Of a stretch of DNA of 64,000 bases, positions 33,541 through 51,525 are shown piece by piece (within the stretch, counting starts at the first letter, position 1; each line of letters starts with the position of its first letter). The notes below the pieces were generated by a model, which was not told where the DNA came from, searched no databases, and saw only the letters and a list, made by a program, of their open reading frames with translations. Origin of the DNA: Microbacterium sp. AK009. GTDB taxonomy: Bacteria > Actinomycetota > Actinomycetes > Actinomycetales > Microbacteriaceae. Position numbers and translations under genes: made by a program. The DNA is taken from assembly GCF_013410955.1 (NCBI RefSeq), contig NZ_JACCCG010000002.1:372001-436000 (forward strand), in the 5' to 3' direction.

Positions 33541-34301
33541 GGGTTCTCCTGGCGCGACAGGGTCAGAAGCGCACCGCGTTCCACTGTAGTCAACTCCCGT
33601 GCCTGTCCCACCGCGAGGGTTCCCAGGTGCAGGGGCCCGAACTGCCGCCGGACCAGCTCGACGACAGGATGCCCCACCTCGGCCATCATGCGCCGGACGA
33701 TGCGGTTGCGCCCCGAGTGGAGGGTGAGCTCGACCAGGGATTCGTCTTCGGCGGGAGAGGATGACAGGAGCCGGGCCTTGTCTGCGGCGATGGGGCCGTC
33801 CTCGAGTTCGACCCCGCGGGTGAGACGGGCGAGGGTCTGCGCGGTGACGCGCCCGGCGACCTTGGCGACGTAGACCTTGGTCACCCCGAACGAGGGGTGC
33901 GCGAGAACGTGGGCGAGCGCGCCGTCATTGGTCAGCACGAGCAGACCGCTGGTGTCGGCGTCCAGCCGGCCGACGTTGTAGAGCCGCTCCGGCCACGCCG
34001 CGGTGAATGTCCGCAGGTCGGGCCTCCCGCGGTCGTCCTTCAGCGAGCTCACCACCCCGCGCGGTTTGTTGAGCATCACATAGCGCTTGGACTGATCCAG
34101 CTGCACCGCGACACCGTCCACGTCGATGAGGTCGGTGTCGACGTCGACCCGGGAGCCGAGCTCGGTCACGGGCTGCCCGTTGACCCGCACCCGCCCGTCG
34201 ACGATCATCTGCTCGGCGACGCGGCGCGATGCGACGCCGGCGTTCGCGAGCGCCTTCTGCAGGCGGACACCCTCGGTGCCCGGTTCAGTGGTCTCACTCA
34301 T
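33537..34301 (-). CDS. 23S rRNA pseudouridine synthase, RluB/RsuA family
   Basis: This 254-aa enzyme has an N-terminal S4 domain (VRLQKALANAGVASRRVAEQM) and the RsuA-type catalytic core VGRLDADTSGLLVLTNDG, whose Asp is the nucleophile. LNKPRGVVSS precedes it, and SGRNRIVRRMMAEVGHPV follows. Its place after scpB is the standard scpA-scpB-rluB order, which favours RluB over RsuA. It overlaps both neighbours by 4 bp. Confidence 0.93.
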   Translation of the reverse strand: MSETTEPGTEGVRLQKALANAGVASRRVAEQMIVDGRVRVNGQPVTELGSRVDVDTDLIDVDGVAVQLDQSKRYVMLNKPRGVVSSLKDDRGRPDLRTFTAAWPERLYNVGRLDADTSGLLVLTNDGALAHVLAHPSFGVTKVYVAKVAGRVTAQTLARLTRGVELEDGPIAADKARLLSSSPAEDESLVELTLHSGRNRIVRRMMAEVGHPVVELVRRQFGPLHLGTLAVGQARELTTVERGALLTLSRQENP

Positions 34302-34912
34302 CGGATGTCCTCGAAACCGTCCGCGCCGTCGTCGAGGAGAGGAGAGATCGGCGGCAGGTCGTCGAGGGAGTTGATACCCAGGTTCACCAGCAGCGCGTCG
34401 GTCGTCTCGTAGTGGATCGCCCCGGTGTCAGGGTCGGTGAAAGCCTCGGTGATGAGGCCGCGGGCGAGAAGGGTGCGCACGACCGAGTCGACGTTCACGG
34501 CGCGGATCGCGGCGACCTGGCCGCGGGTGACGGGCTGTTTGTACGCGATGACCGCCAGGGTCTCCAGCGCCGCCTGCGACAGGCGCGCGGGCGCCTGACC
34601 GCCGACGAACTCGCTCACGAGATCATCGTGCTCTGCTCGCACGTACAGGCGCCACCCGCCGCCGACCTCGCGGAGCTCGAAGCCGCGGCGAGGGCCTCCG
34701 TTCTCGCCGTTGTAATCGGCGACGAGCGACTCGATGGCCTGGCGGACGGCGGCGACGGGCGCACCCACGGCCGTCGCGAGGCTCACCAGGCTCTGCGGCT
34801 CCTCCACCACCAGCAGGATGGCTTCCAGTCGCCGCGCCACGGACGCCGGCGTCGGAGCCGCCGGGGTCTCGGCCGGCGAAACGGGATCGGTCAGGGTCTG
34901 CTCATCGGTCAT
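34298..34912 (-). CDS. scpB: Segregation and condensation protein B
   Basis: This 204-aa winged-helix protein is the kleisin-associated subunit of the SMC-ScpAB condensin. It shows VARRLEAILLVVEEPQSLVS, then SQAALETLAVIAYKQPVTRGQ, the strongest ScpB signature, and LLARGLITEAFTDPDTG. The ATG overlaps the 3' end of scpA by 11 bp. Confidence 0.95.
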   Translation of the reverse strand: MTDEQTLTDPVSPAETPAAPTPASVARRLEAILLVVEEPQSLVSLATAVGAPVAAVRQAIESLVADYNGENGGPRRGFELREVGGGWRLYVRAEHDDLVSEFVGGQAPARLSQAALETLAVIAYKQPVTRGQVAAIRAVNVDSVVRTLLARGLITEAFTDPDTGAIHYETTDALLVNLGINSLDDLPPISPLLDDGADGFEDIR

Positions 34913-35741
34913 AGTCGGCTCCCAAGCTGGCGAGACTCTCGTCGCTCAAGCGGTCTGCGGTCCACCGCAGGGTCAGTTCGCCGAGCGGCTCGAGCTGCTC
35001 GAACGAAAGGGCGGCGTGGCGGAACAGCTCGAGGACGGAGAGGAATCGGGCGACCACCACGCCGGGCTGATCGACGCCGGCGATGAGTTCGCGAAACGAC
35101 AGCGATCCCGCTCCACGAAGGAGGGCCACAACGACGGCCGCCTGCTCGCGGATGCTGACCAGCGGCGCGTGCAGGTGATCCAGGCGCACCTGGGGGATCT
35201 CCCTCGGGGTGAGCGCCAGAACGGCGAGCGCGGCGAAGTCGGCGGCGCTCAGCGTCCAGACGAGTTCCGGAGTCGACGCGCGATGGCGTTCGTCCAACCG
35301 CACCGACCGGGCGTGGCGGTGATCCTCGGCGTGGAGGCGTTCGGCGAACCAGCCCGAGACCTGCTTGAACGCGCGGTACTGCAGCAGTCGGGCGAAGAGG
35401 AGGTCACGGGCCTCGAGCAGCGCCACCGACTCGGCGTCGACGAGTTCTCCCTGCGGAAGGAGCCCGGCGACCTTCATGTCCAGCAGGGTCGCGGCGACGA
35501 CGAGGAACTCCGACGCCTCCTCGAGCTCGTCCTCCGGGCCGAGCCCTCGCAGGTAGGCGATGAACTCGTCCGTGACGGCGCTGAGCGAGACCTCGGTGAT
35601 GTCGAGCTCCCGCTGGGAGATGAGAGTAAGCAGGAGATCGAAGGGTCCGTCGAAGACGCTGAGCGAGACACGGAACCCGTGATCGCCGGGCGCGTCGGCC
35701 GCCGCCGGCGGCCCGTCGGGGTTGTCAGGCGACGGCGCCAC
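34902..35741 (-). CDS. scpA: Segregation and condensation protein A
   Basis: This 279-aa kleisin bridges the SMC heads in chromosome condensation. It shows FRVSLSVFDGPFDLLLTLI and ELDITEVSLSAVTDEFIAYL at the N-terminus, then EEASEFLVVAATLLDMKVAGLLP, all characteristic. The start is a GTG inside the 3' end of parA (17-bp overlap), and the gene runs into scpB. Smc itself is not in the window. Confidence 0.95.
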   Translation of the reverse strand: MAPSPDNPDGPPAAADAPGDHGFRVSLSVFDGPFDLLLTLISQRELDITEVSLSAVTDEFIAYLRGLGPEDELEEASEFLVVAATLLDMKVAGLLPQGELVDAESVALLEARDLLFARLLQYRAFKQVSGWFAERLHAEDHRHARSVRLDERHRASTPELVWTLSAADFAALAVLALTPREIPQVRLDHLHAPLVSIREQAAVVVALLRGAGSLSFRELIAGVDQPGVVVARFLSVLELFRHAALSFEQLEPLGELTLRWTADRLSDESLASLGADYDR

Positions 35742-36630
35742 GCGCGACCAGCTCCCGCGCGAGTCGCAGGTAGGCCTGCGCCGCGGCGTGCTCGGGCGCG
35801 AACTCGGTGATGGGCATTCCCGACACGGAGGCGTCGGGGAACTTCACGGTGCGTCCGATGACCGTCTCCAGCACCTCGTCGCCGAAGGCCTCGACGACGC
35901 GCTCGAGCACTTCGCGGGAGTGGAGGGTGCGGGCGTCGTACATCGTGGCGAGCACTCCGTCGAGCGTGATCGTCGGGTTCAGCCGATCGCGCACCTTGTC
36001 GATGGTCTCGATGAGGAGCGCCACACCTCGAAGGGCGAAGAATTCGCACTCGAGTGGGATGAGGACGCCGTGGCTCGCGGTGAGCGCATTGACCGTCAGG
36101 AGTCCGAGCGAGGGCTGGCAGTCCACGAGGATGACGTCGTAGTCGGCCGAGACCTTGCGCAGCACCCGGGCCAGCGTCGTCTCGCGTGCGACCTCGTTGA
36201 CGAGGTGGACTTCGGCTGCCGAGAGGTCGATGTTGGCGGGGAGGACGTCGAGGTTCTCGACCCGCGTGGAGACGATGACCTCGCCCGGATCGCGCTTGGT
36301 GTCCAGCAGCAGGTCGTAGATCGTGGGGATCTCGTGGGTCTGTATGCCCAGGCCGGCCGACAGCGCGCCCTGCGGATCGAAGTCCACGGCCAGGACCCGG
36401 CGACCGTACCCGGCGAGCGCCGCGGCGAGGTTGATGGTCGTGGTGGTCTTACCCACCCCGCCCTTCTGGTTGCACAGCGAGATGATGCGCGCGGGTCCGT
36501 GGCCCTCGAGCTTGGGCGGGGTCGGGAATCCGCGGTACGGCCGACCGGTGGGACCGATCGGGACGTCGCTGACAGCGGCCTTCTTCGCGCTCCGCGTGCT
36601 ACCGGCCACGACTCTCCTGACTTCCGACAT
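35725..36630 (-). CDS. ParA/Soj-like ATPase of the scpAB operon
   Basis: This 301-aa deviant-Walker ATPase carries [20 protein letters not shown] at about 52-71, VDFDPQGALSAGLG and ILVDCQPSLGLLTVNAL. It is encoded directly before scpA, an arrangement conserved in actinobacteria, distinct from the parAB locus near the origin. No parB is adjacent. It probably helps chromosome organisation with ScpAB. It is the first gene of a seven-gene operon and has TAGAAT just upstream of its ATG. Confidence 0.93.
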   Translation of the reverse strand: MSEVRRVVAGSTRSAKKAAVSDVPIGPTGRPYRGFPTPPKLEGHGPARIISLCNQKGGVGKTTTTINLAAALAGYGRRVLAVDFDPQGALSAGLGIQTHEIPTIYDLLLDTKRDPGEVIVSTRVENLDVLPANIDLSAAEVHLVNEVARETTLARVLRKVSADYDVILVDCQPSLGLLTVNALTASHGVLIPLECEFFALRGVALLIETIDKVRDRLNPTITLDGVLATMYDARTLHSREVLERVVEAFGDEVLETVIGRTVKFPDASVSGMPITEFAPEHAAAQAYLRLARELVARGAVA

Positions 36631-36639
36631 GTCTGATCG

Positions 36640-36645
36640 ATTCTA
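36640..36645 (-). promoter_or_regulatory. -10 hexamer (TAGAAT) of the parA-scpAB-rluB-tyrA-cmk-der operon
   Basis: TAGAAT on the minus strand ends 9 bases before the ATG, so the 5' leader would be only about 2 nt. It lies in the 57-bp gap after xerD, the only clear break between the two large leftward operons. Confidence 0.55.
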
Positions 36646-36687
36646 ACGACGCGCGCCGCCCTGCCCGGGAGGCTCACCCATCACCGC

Positions 36688-37611
36688 TCACCGGGCGCGT
36701 GGATGACTGGTCGCGTAGACGTCGCGCAGGGCGTCGACGCTCACGTGGGTGTAGATCTGCGTCGTCGTGACCGACGCGTGCCCCAGAAGCTCCTGCACGA
36801 CGCGCACGTCGGCGCCGCCCTGCAGCAGGTGAGTGGCGAAGGAGTGCCGGAGAGTATGCGGCGACACGTGGGCGGTGAGCTTCGCCCGTTCCGCCGCCTG
36901 CTGGATCACCGCCCACGCACTCTGGCGCGACAGTGGCGCGCCGCGCGCGCCGAGGAAGAGCCGCGGCGTCGCCCGGCCGCGCCGCGAGAGCTCGGGGCGG
37001 GCGCGGGTGAGGTAGGCGCCGAGCGCCGCCTGGGCGTACGAACCCACCGGAACGATGCGCTCCTTGGAGCCCTTGCCTCGCAGGCGCAGCACCGCGGGGT
37101 GGGCCACATCGTCGAGGTCGAGCTGCACGGCCTCCGACACCCGCGCTCCCGTTGCGTACAGGAGCTCGAGCAGCGCGCGGTCCCTGAGGGCCACCTCGTC
37201 GCCGGGCTGCGCGGCGCCGGGCGCCGGCCCCGCAGCATCCAGCAGCTGCTCCACCTGCGCGATCGTCAGCGCCTTCGGCAAGCGCTGGGGGGCTTTCGGT
37301 GGTCGCAGCGCTCCGGCAGGATCGACCTCCTGCAGACCCTCCTGAACGAGGAAGCGGTGCAGACCCCGTACCGAGGACTGCAGACGGGCGAGACTGGATG
37401 CCGCCGGCGGGGGGTTCTCGCGCGCGCGTTCGGCCGCGAATTCCTCGAGGAGGTGGGGGGTGACCTCGGCGAGATCGCCGATGCCGCGCCCACCGAGCCA
37501 TTCCCGGTAGACGTCGAGATCACGGCGGTACGCCGCGACGGTGTGGTCGGAGAGCCCCCGCTCGACGGTGATGTGACGGAGGTAGGCGTTCACCGCCCGA
37601 TCCGGCGTCAT
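36688..37611 (-). CDS. xerD: Site-specific tyrosine recombinase XerD
   Basis: This 307-aa recombinase resolves chromosome dimers at dif. The N-terminal SAM-like domain starts [28 protein letters not shown]. The catalytic residues are Arg in ATGARVSE, His and Arg in [12 protein letters not shown], His in [12 protein letters not shown] and the nucleophile Tyr of IYTH. The frame is open upstream, but homology begins at MTPDRAV (ATG 37611). It lies 34 bp after the Nudix gene and next to parA-scpAB, as in many actinobacteria and firmicutes. Confidence 0.94.
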   Translation of the reverse strand: MTPDRAVNAYLRHITVERGLSDHTVAAYRRDLDVYREWLGGRGIGDLAEVTPHLLEEFAAERARENPPPAASSLARLQSSVRGLHRFLVQEGLQEVDPAGALRPPKAPQRLPKALTIAQVEQLLDAAGPAPGAAQPGDEVALRDRALLELLYATGARVSEAVQLDLDDVAHPAVLRLRGKGSKERIVPVGSYAQAALGAYLTRARPELSRRGRATPRLFLGARGAPLSRQSAWAVIQQAAERAKLTAHVSPHTLRHSFATHLLQGGADVRVVQELLGHASVTTTQIYTHVSVDALRDVYATSHPRAR

Positions 37612-37645
37612 CGTCTCAGCCAGCCGGGGCGATGCATCGGGCCGC

Positions 37646-41645
<4,000 letters not shown>

Positions 41646-41649
<4 letters not shown>

Positions 41650-42614
41650 GACGGCCGCTCTCGCCCGGACGCGGTGGTCGGGCCCCGCCACCCCTCGACC
41701 GGCAGGCGGAACTTGCGCACCAGCCGGTCGGTGAATGCCGCGGGATGCAGGCGGGCGAGGCGCACAGGATGCGAGGCGCGACGCACGACGACGCGGGCCC
41801 CCGGGGGCAGGTCGTGCGAGCGGCGTCCGTCGCACCACAGGATGCCGGTGTCGTCGGTGCGATCGAGCACTTCGATGGCCACCGCGTGCTCGGGTCCGAC
41901 CACGAGGGGCCGCGCGAACAGCGCGTGCGCCGAGAGCGGCACCACCGAGATGGCCTGCACCGTCGGCCAGATGATCGGGCCGCCTGCCGAGAAGTTGTAC
42001 GCCGTCGACCCCGTCGGAGTCGACACGACGACCCCGTCGCATCCGAAACTCGACAGCGGGCGCCCGTCGACTTCGATCACGACCTCGAGCATCCGCTGGC
42101 GGCTCGCCTTCTCCACGGTCGCCTCGTTCAGCGCCCACGTGTCGAAGACCACGGCTCCCGAAGCATCCTTCACCCGGACGGACAGGGTGAGGCGCTCCTC
42201 GACCTCGTAGTCGCGCGCGATGACCATGCGGACGGCGTCGTCCATGTCATCCGGCTCGATCTCCGCGAGGAAGCCGACATGGCCCATGTTGATCCCGAGG
42301 ACAGGTGCGCGGCCGTCGCGGACGAGTTCGGCCGCGCGGAGGATCGTACCGTCGCCGCCGAGGACGATCGCCAGCTCGATGTCGTCGATCGCGACGTCGT
42401 CGCCGAGCCGGCCGATGCGGGCACGCGATGCCCCGGGTTCCTCGGCGCGGAAGAGGCGCTCGGTCAGCAGTCGCATCTCGGCCGTGTCGTCGGCGGGAAG
42501 GACGGGACGGGCACCTGCGGCGTTGAGCGCCGTGATCACACGGGTGGCCGCGTCGATCGTCGCAGGCCGGTGGGCGTGCGCGACGACGAGGATATTGCGC
42601 TCCGGATCGGTCAT
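41646..42614 (-). CDS. nadK: NAD kinase
   Basis: This 322-aa enzyme phosphorylates NAD+ to NADP+ with ATP or polyphosphate. Motifs are VLGGDGTILRAAEL (GGDG, about residue 90), LGINMGHVGFLAE, WALNEATVEK and VVVSTPTGSTAYNFSAGGP. The ending is basic and probably flexible. It overlaps tlyA and recN by 4 bp each, the conserved tlyA-nadK-recN arrangement of actinobacteria. Confidence 0.96.
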
Positions 42615-43411
42615 CGCTCCCCTGCCACGTCATTCACGGTCCCGAGCCATTCTGTCGGGTTTTGACCTGCCCCCGGTCGGAGGTGGATGAGGAACTCCCT
42701 GTTTCCGCGCGCGCCGAGGAGGGGTGAGGCCATCACGCCCGCTGTTCCAAAACCGCTGTCCCATGCGCTCCACAGCACACCGGCGACCGCATCAGCACGC
42801 GCGGCGGGGTCTGTGACCAGTCCCTCCCGCACCCCGGTCCTGCCGACTTCGAACTGCGGCTTCACCAGCAGCACGACATCGGCCGACGCCGGCACGACAC
42901 GGGCGATGGCAGGGAGGATGTGACGCAGCGAGATGAAGGACAGGTCTCCGACGACGAGCTCCGGCCCGGCGGCACGCGCGGACCAGGACCGCCAGTCCCC
43001 ATCGGTCATGTCCCGCGCATTGAACCCTTCCACCACGACGACCGCGGCGTCGCCGCGGATGCGCGCATCGAGCTGTCCGTGCCCTACGTCGACGGCGACG
43101 ACCGTGGCAGCGCCACGCTCGCGGAGCACTTGGGTGAAGCCACCCGTAGAGGCTCCGAGATCGAGCGCGACGCGCCCCCGCGGCTCGACGCCGAAGGCAT
43201 CGAGGGCGGCGAGGAGCTTGACCGCGCCGCGACTGACGTAGTGATCGGCCGCGGCGACGTCGATGACGGCGTCGTCGGCGACACGATGGGAGGCTTTCCG
43301 GATCTCGATGCCGTCGACGCGCACCGCACCGGCGGAGATCAGCGAGGCGGCGTGGGTGCGGGAACGTGCCAGGCCCCGGGCGGCCAGTGCCGCGTCAAGG
43401 CGATCGGTCAT
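42611..43411 (-). CDS. tlyA: TlyA-family rRNA 2'-O-methyltransferase
   Basis: This 266-aa protein has an N-terminal S4 domain (RLDAALAARGLARSRTHAASL) and a C-terminal FtsJ-like methyltransferase domain with VALDLGASTGGFTQVL as the SAM-binding motif and LVVGDLSFISLRHILPA. TlyA methylates 16S and 23S rRNA riboses and affects capreomycin sensitivity in mycobacteria; the old name hemolysin is misleading. It overlaps the small gene upstream and nadK downstream by 4 bp. Confidence 0.94.
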   Translation of the reverse strand: MTDRLDAALAARGLARSRTHAASLISAGAVRVDGIEIRKASHRVADDAVIDVAAADHYVSRGAVKLLAALDAFGVEPRGRVALDLGASTGGFTQVLRERGAATVVAVDVGHGQLDARIRGDAAVVVVEGFNARDMTDGDWRSWSARAAGPELVVGDLSFISLRHILPAIARVVPASADVVLLVKPQFEVGRTGVREGLVTDPAARADAVAGVLWSAWDSGFGTAGVMASPLLGARGNREFLIHLRPGAGQNPTEWLGTVNDVAGER

Positions 43412-43590
43412 CGATGCGCCGGATCGCCGGCGCCGAGAGTCTGATCCAGGCGCCGGGCAAGATCATCGTGGATCGCGGCGAAGCCCTCGGCGCGCTCGGC
43501 CAGCGGCTGGGATTCGATGATCTCCAGCGCCGACAGCAGCTCCGACGGAGCCCCGGCATCGGTCATCCGTTCGTCCTCGCCCATGGACAC
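43408..43590 (-). CDS. Small helical protein between the HAD phosphatase and tlyA
   Basis: This 60-aa protein contains LLSALEIIESQPLAERAEGFAAIHDDLARRLDQTL, which looks like two amphipathic helices. Short proteins of this type are found at the same place in other actinobacteria as I recall, and the function is unknown. The start is unclear: GTG 43590, ATG 43584 and ATG 43566 are in frame, and only the last has GAGG upstream. It overlaps tlyA by 4 bp. Confidence 0.72.
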   Translation of the reverse strand: MSMGEDERMTDAGAPSELLSALEIIESQPLAERAEGFAAIHDDLARRLDQTLGAGDPAHR

Positions 43591-43629
43591 AGAATACGTC
43601 CAATCCGATCAACGCCCGCGGGCGCCGAT

Positions 43630-44667
43630 TCACGGCCGGTGGAACGGGTCGGCGTACAGCCGCTCGGGGACGCGGAACCCGAAGATCGCCCGCCCGGTGT
43701 TCCAGATCGCCGTCGCGCCGGCCCGGAGGAGGTCGATCGGTCGGTCTCCGTCGCTGTCGATGAGCACATCGCCCCCGTCGATCCGGACGCGCGCGCGGCC
43801 GACCGTCACGGTGTCGCCCGCCACGCGGATCGTCGGATACGGCTCGTGCAGCTCCCGCAGATCGCCGAGGAGGTAGGTGGGCCGCGATCCGGGCGGTGCG
43901 GCGAGCACCTGCTTCGGCCGGTCGATACCGGTCAGCACGAGCGCGGAGTCGATGCCCGCTCTCTGCGCACCGAGGATGTCGGTGTCGAGCCGGTCACCGA
44001 TGAAGAGCGGACGGTGCGCGCCGAACCGCGACACCGCCTCGTCGAAGATCGGCGTCTCCGGCTTCCCGGCCACCGTCGCCAGACGCCCGACCGCGGTATG
44101 GACAGCGGAGACGAGCGTGCCGTTTCCAGGCGCGACACCGCGCGCCTGCGGAATCGTCCAGTCGGTGTTGGTCGCGATCCACGGGATCCCCCCGTCCTCC
44201 TCGGGGATCTTCAGCGCGTACGCGGCCTCGGCGAGCTGCGTCCACCCGACTTCCGGCGCGAACCCCTGTACGACAGCTGCGGGTTCGTCATCCGCGCTGC
44301 GGGTCACGACGAAGCCGGCCCTCTCGACTTCTCGCGTCAGCCCTTCACCGCCCACGACGAGAATCTTCGACCCCGCAGGCACACGCGTCGCGAGCAGCCG
44401 CATGGCGGCCTGCGGGCTGGTCACCACCTCGTCCGCCGCGGTGGGGAGTCCCAGAGACGTCAGGTGTTCGGCGACCGCCGTATCCGGACGCGAGGCGTTG
44501 TTGGTGATGTACGCGAGGCGCCGGCCCTCGCGCGCATGCGTGAGCGAGGCCACCGCATGCGGCAGCGCCCCCGACCCCGCGTACACGACACCGTCCAGGT
44601 CGGCGAGGACGACGTCGACGCCGTCGAGCGGCGTGGGGCCCGCGGCCCGCTTGCCGAACAAGGCCAT
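43630..44667 (-). CDS. HAD-superfamily subfamily IIA phosphatase
   Basis: This 345-aa protein has HAD motif I in VVLADLDGVVYAG, motif II in YITNNASRP (Thr), and motif III/IV in FIGDRLDTDILGAQRAGIDSALVLTG, with a class IIA cap between. Members act as glycerol-3-phosphate or 4-nitrophenyl phosphatases; in mycobacteria the neighbour of tlyA is such an enzyme. The ATG overlaps the upstream stop (TGATG). An extra C-terminal segment of about 60 residues follows the HAD core. Confidence 0.9.
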   Translation of the reverse strand: MALFGKRAAGPTPLDGVDVVLADLDGVVYAGSGALPHAVASLTHAREGRRLAYITNNASRPDTAVAEHLTSLGLPTAADEVVTSPQAAMRLLATRVPAGSKILVVGGEGLTREVERAGFVVTRSADDEPAAVVQGFAPEVGWTQLAEAAYALKIPEEDGGIPWIATNTDWTIPQARGVAPGNGTLVSAVHTAVGRLATVAGKPETPIFDEAVSRFGAHRPLFIGDRLDTDILGAQRAGIDSALVLTGIDRPKQVLAAPPGSRPTYLLGDLRELHEPYPTIRVAGDTVTVGRARVRIDGGDVLIDSDGDRPIDLLRAGATAIWNTGRAIFGFRVPERLYADPFHRP

Positions 44668-45944
44668 CAGCCGCGCTCGCCCGCATCGTCGACGGCAGTG
44701 TCGGCGATGTCGTGGTCGGCGATCACAGACGTCGAGGCGGATTCCCCCTCGACGGACTCCTCGACCACCTCGTCGATCTCGACCGTCTCCCACTGGTCGT
44801 CACCGTTCGCGCCGGCGATCACGTCAGCGGCCACCTCGGCGCGCGCGCGCCAGGACGCGGCCTCGTCATGACGGCCGAGCTCCTCGAGGACGGTCGCTCG
44901 CGCGTTGAAAAGATCGGGGCTCCAGGCGAACGCTCGGTCAGGATCGAGTTCGGGGATGTCCAGCTCCTGCAGTGCACGCTCTGCTTCACCGAGATCCAGC
45001 CGCGCGCCCGACATGGCGATCGCCAGATGGACACGCACGTCCGTGGGAAGGACTGTGCGATCGACCGCTCTGCCGACCTCGAGAGCACGGTCGGGTCGCC
45101 CGACACCGCGTTCACTGTCGACCATGAGGGCGATCTGGTCGTCGCGGCCCGAGATCCGTCGGTACGTGCGCAACTCCCGCAGTGCGAGCGCGAAATCCCC
45201 GACCGCGTATGCGGTGATCGCCGCCGTCTCGCGCACGACCGCCACCCGACCCGCGCGCCGAGTCGCGGCAAGAGCATGCTCGTGCGCCCGAGCCGGGTCT
45301 TCGTCGATGAGGAGAGCAGCCATCGCGAGGTGCTTCGCGACCGCCTCGGCATTCTCCTTGCTCAGAGTCTTCAGCTGGTTGCGCGCCGACGCATCGAGCG
45401 ACCGCGCCGTGATGTCTTCGGGGATCTCCGGCTCGGGCACGCGCTCCGATTGCGGCGGACGCGAGCGGCGGTCTGCACCATCACGGTGGTCGCCGTCTCG
45501 TCGCGGTCCGCTGGGGCGTCCGCCGTCCCGGCGTGGCGCGCCGTCACGAGCGCCACCGGAGGAGGCCGAACGGCGCACACCGTCCCGACGGGGACCACCC
45601 GAACGCTCGCCGTCCCGACGCGGACCACCCGAACGCTCACCGTCCCGACGGGGACCACCCGAACGCTCACCGTCCCGACGGGGACCGCCCGAACGCTCGC
45701 CGTCCCGACGGGGACCACCCGAACGCTCGCCGTCCCGACGGGGACCACCCGAACGCTCACCTTCCCGACGGGAACCGCGAGGCTGCGACCGCCCGTCGCC
45801 GTCACGTCGCACGCCATCGCGGCGGGGAGCGTCGCGCCGTTCGCCGTCACGACGCGGTGTGGAGCGAGGAGCGCCCTTGCCTCGGGCGTCGCGTGACGAC
45901 CGACCCTCGCGGTCGTCCGATCCCTCACGTCGATCGTCGGTCAT
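44667..45944 (-). CDS. Arg-rich repeat protein with C-terminal TPR-like helical domain
   Basis: This 425-aa protein has a strongly basic, low-complexity N-terminal half of about 165 residues. It includes six or more tandem copies of the decapeptide GERSGGPRRD. The rest (about 185-380) is helical with TPR-like pairs (VAKHLAMAALLIDEDPARAHEHA, ALALRELRTYRRISG, EAERALQELDI), then an acidic tail. The RGG-like arm suggests RNA or ribosome binding. It starts directly after the rRNA operon terminator, with GGAGAG upstream, and leads the operon to tlyA, nadK and recN. Function is unknown. Confidence 0.85.
   Translation of the reverse strand: MTDDRREGSDDREGRSSRDARGKGAPRSTPRRDGERRDAPRRDGVRRDGDGRSQPRGSRREGERSGGPRRDGERSGGPRRDGERSGGPRRDGERSGGPRRDGERSGGPRRDGERSGGPRRDGVRRSASSGGARDGAPRRDGGRPSGPRRDGDHRDGADRRSRPPQSERVPEPEIPEDITARSLDASARNQLKTLSKENAEAVAKHLAMAALLIDEDPARAHEHALAATRRAGRVAVVRETAAITAYAVGDFALALRELRTYRRISGRDDQIALMVDSERGVGRPDRALEVGRAVDRTVLPTDVRVHLAIAMSGARLDLGEAERALQELDIPELDPDRAFAWSPDLFNARATVLEELGRHDEAASWRARAEVAADVIAGANGDDQWETVEIDEVVEESVEGESASTSVIADHDIADTAVDDAGERG
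45571..45780 (-). repeat. 30-bp minisatellite inside the Arg-rich repeat gene
   Basis: Six near-identical 30-bp units occupy 45601-45780 in exact phase, with a decayed unit at 45571-45600. Differences are single transitions or transversions at three or four positions. Each unit encodes ten residues, so copy number changes keep the frame. Units follow without spacers, so this is not a CRISPR array. Confidence 0.95.
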
Positions 45945-45983
45945 GACGCTCTCCTCTCCGACTCAGCACGAGCCGTTAACGCG

Positions 45984-46013
45984 AAATGGCCACCCAGCAC
46001 TGGGTGGCCATTT
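45984..46013 (-). terminator. rRNA operon terminator
   Basis: A perfect inverted repeat with 14-bp arms (AAATGGCCACCCAG and its complement) and a 2-bp centre lies 10 bp after the 5S 3' end on the minus strand. It ends in TTT followed by CGCG. The very stable stem fits a strong rrn terminator that separates rRNA transcription from the downstream protein operon. Confidence 0.88.
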
Positions 46014-46023
46014 CTCGAAAGAA

Positions 46024-46141
46024 GTCCGGCGGTGTCCTACTCTCCCACAGGGTCCCCCCTGCAGTACCATCGGCGCTGAGAGGCTTAGCTTCCGGGTTCG
46101 GAATGGGACCGGGCGTTGCCCTCTCGCTATGGCCGCCGAAA
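46024..46141 (-). rRNA. rrf: 5S ribosomal RNA
   Basis: The minus strand begins with TTTCGGCGGCCATAGCGAGA and ends with GACACCGCCGGAC, which pair as the terminal helix. The interior has the conserved CCCGGTCCCATTCCGAACCC and AAGCTAAGCC segments. Length is about 118 nt. Ends are estimated to within a few bases. Confidence 0.95.
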
Positions 46142-46245
46142 CACTATTGATGTTTCAGTCTGCACAACAAAAGTCATTGTCATGCGGTTCTCGACCGTAC
46201 ATCGAGAACCACTCAGTGGACGCGGGCAACACAAACGAAGTGTTA

Positions 46246-51253
<5,008 letters not shown>

Positions 51254-51490
51254 AGAAATGTTGCTGCGAGCCGGTCGGAATAGACCGACAGCAGCGAGTT
51301 TGATCTGACCAAAGGGATGTCATTGCTGACTATCCGTTGCCGACCCGAAGGTCGGTCTTTGATCCAAAGGAATCTCTATCCGGCTTACGCCGGAACGAGG
51401 TTGTTTGGCATTTGACAAGTGCACGCTGTTGAGTTCTCAAGGATCGGATGCTCCTGCTTTCTGGCCTCTCGACCATCTCCGCAGGGCAAC
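51254..51490 (-). other. rrn leader region
   Basis: About 240 bp lie between the proximal promoter and 16S. On the minus strand TTGAGAACTCAACAGCGTGC, a boxA-like conserved leader element, is followed by hairpins, for example one closed by CCGACC-CGAA-GGTCGG, and another near the 16S start closed by CGGTC/GACCG. These would serve antitermination and pre-16S processing. Confidence 0.7.
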
Positions 51491-51496
51491 TTCTCT

Positions 51497-51525
51497 AGTT
51501 TAGCCCCCGTGTTCGACTCCGTCAA
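51497..51525 (-). promoter_or_regulatory. rRNA operon promoter, proximal
   Basis: On the minus strand TTGACG (51520-51525) and TAAACT (51497-51502) are separated by exactly 17 bp, a near-consensus vegetative promoter. Predicted transcription starts near 51490 and gives a leader of about 240 nt before 16S. Confidence 0.85.

Noticed and set aside
45571-45780. Regular 30-bp direct repeats that could suggest a CRISPR array
   Set aside because: Units are strictly tandem with no spacers, keep one reading frame and lie inside a protein gene; no cas gene is near.
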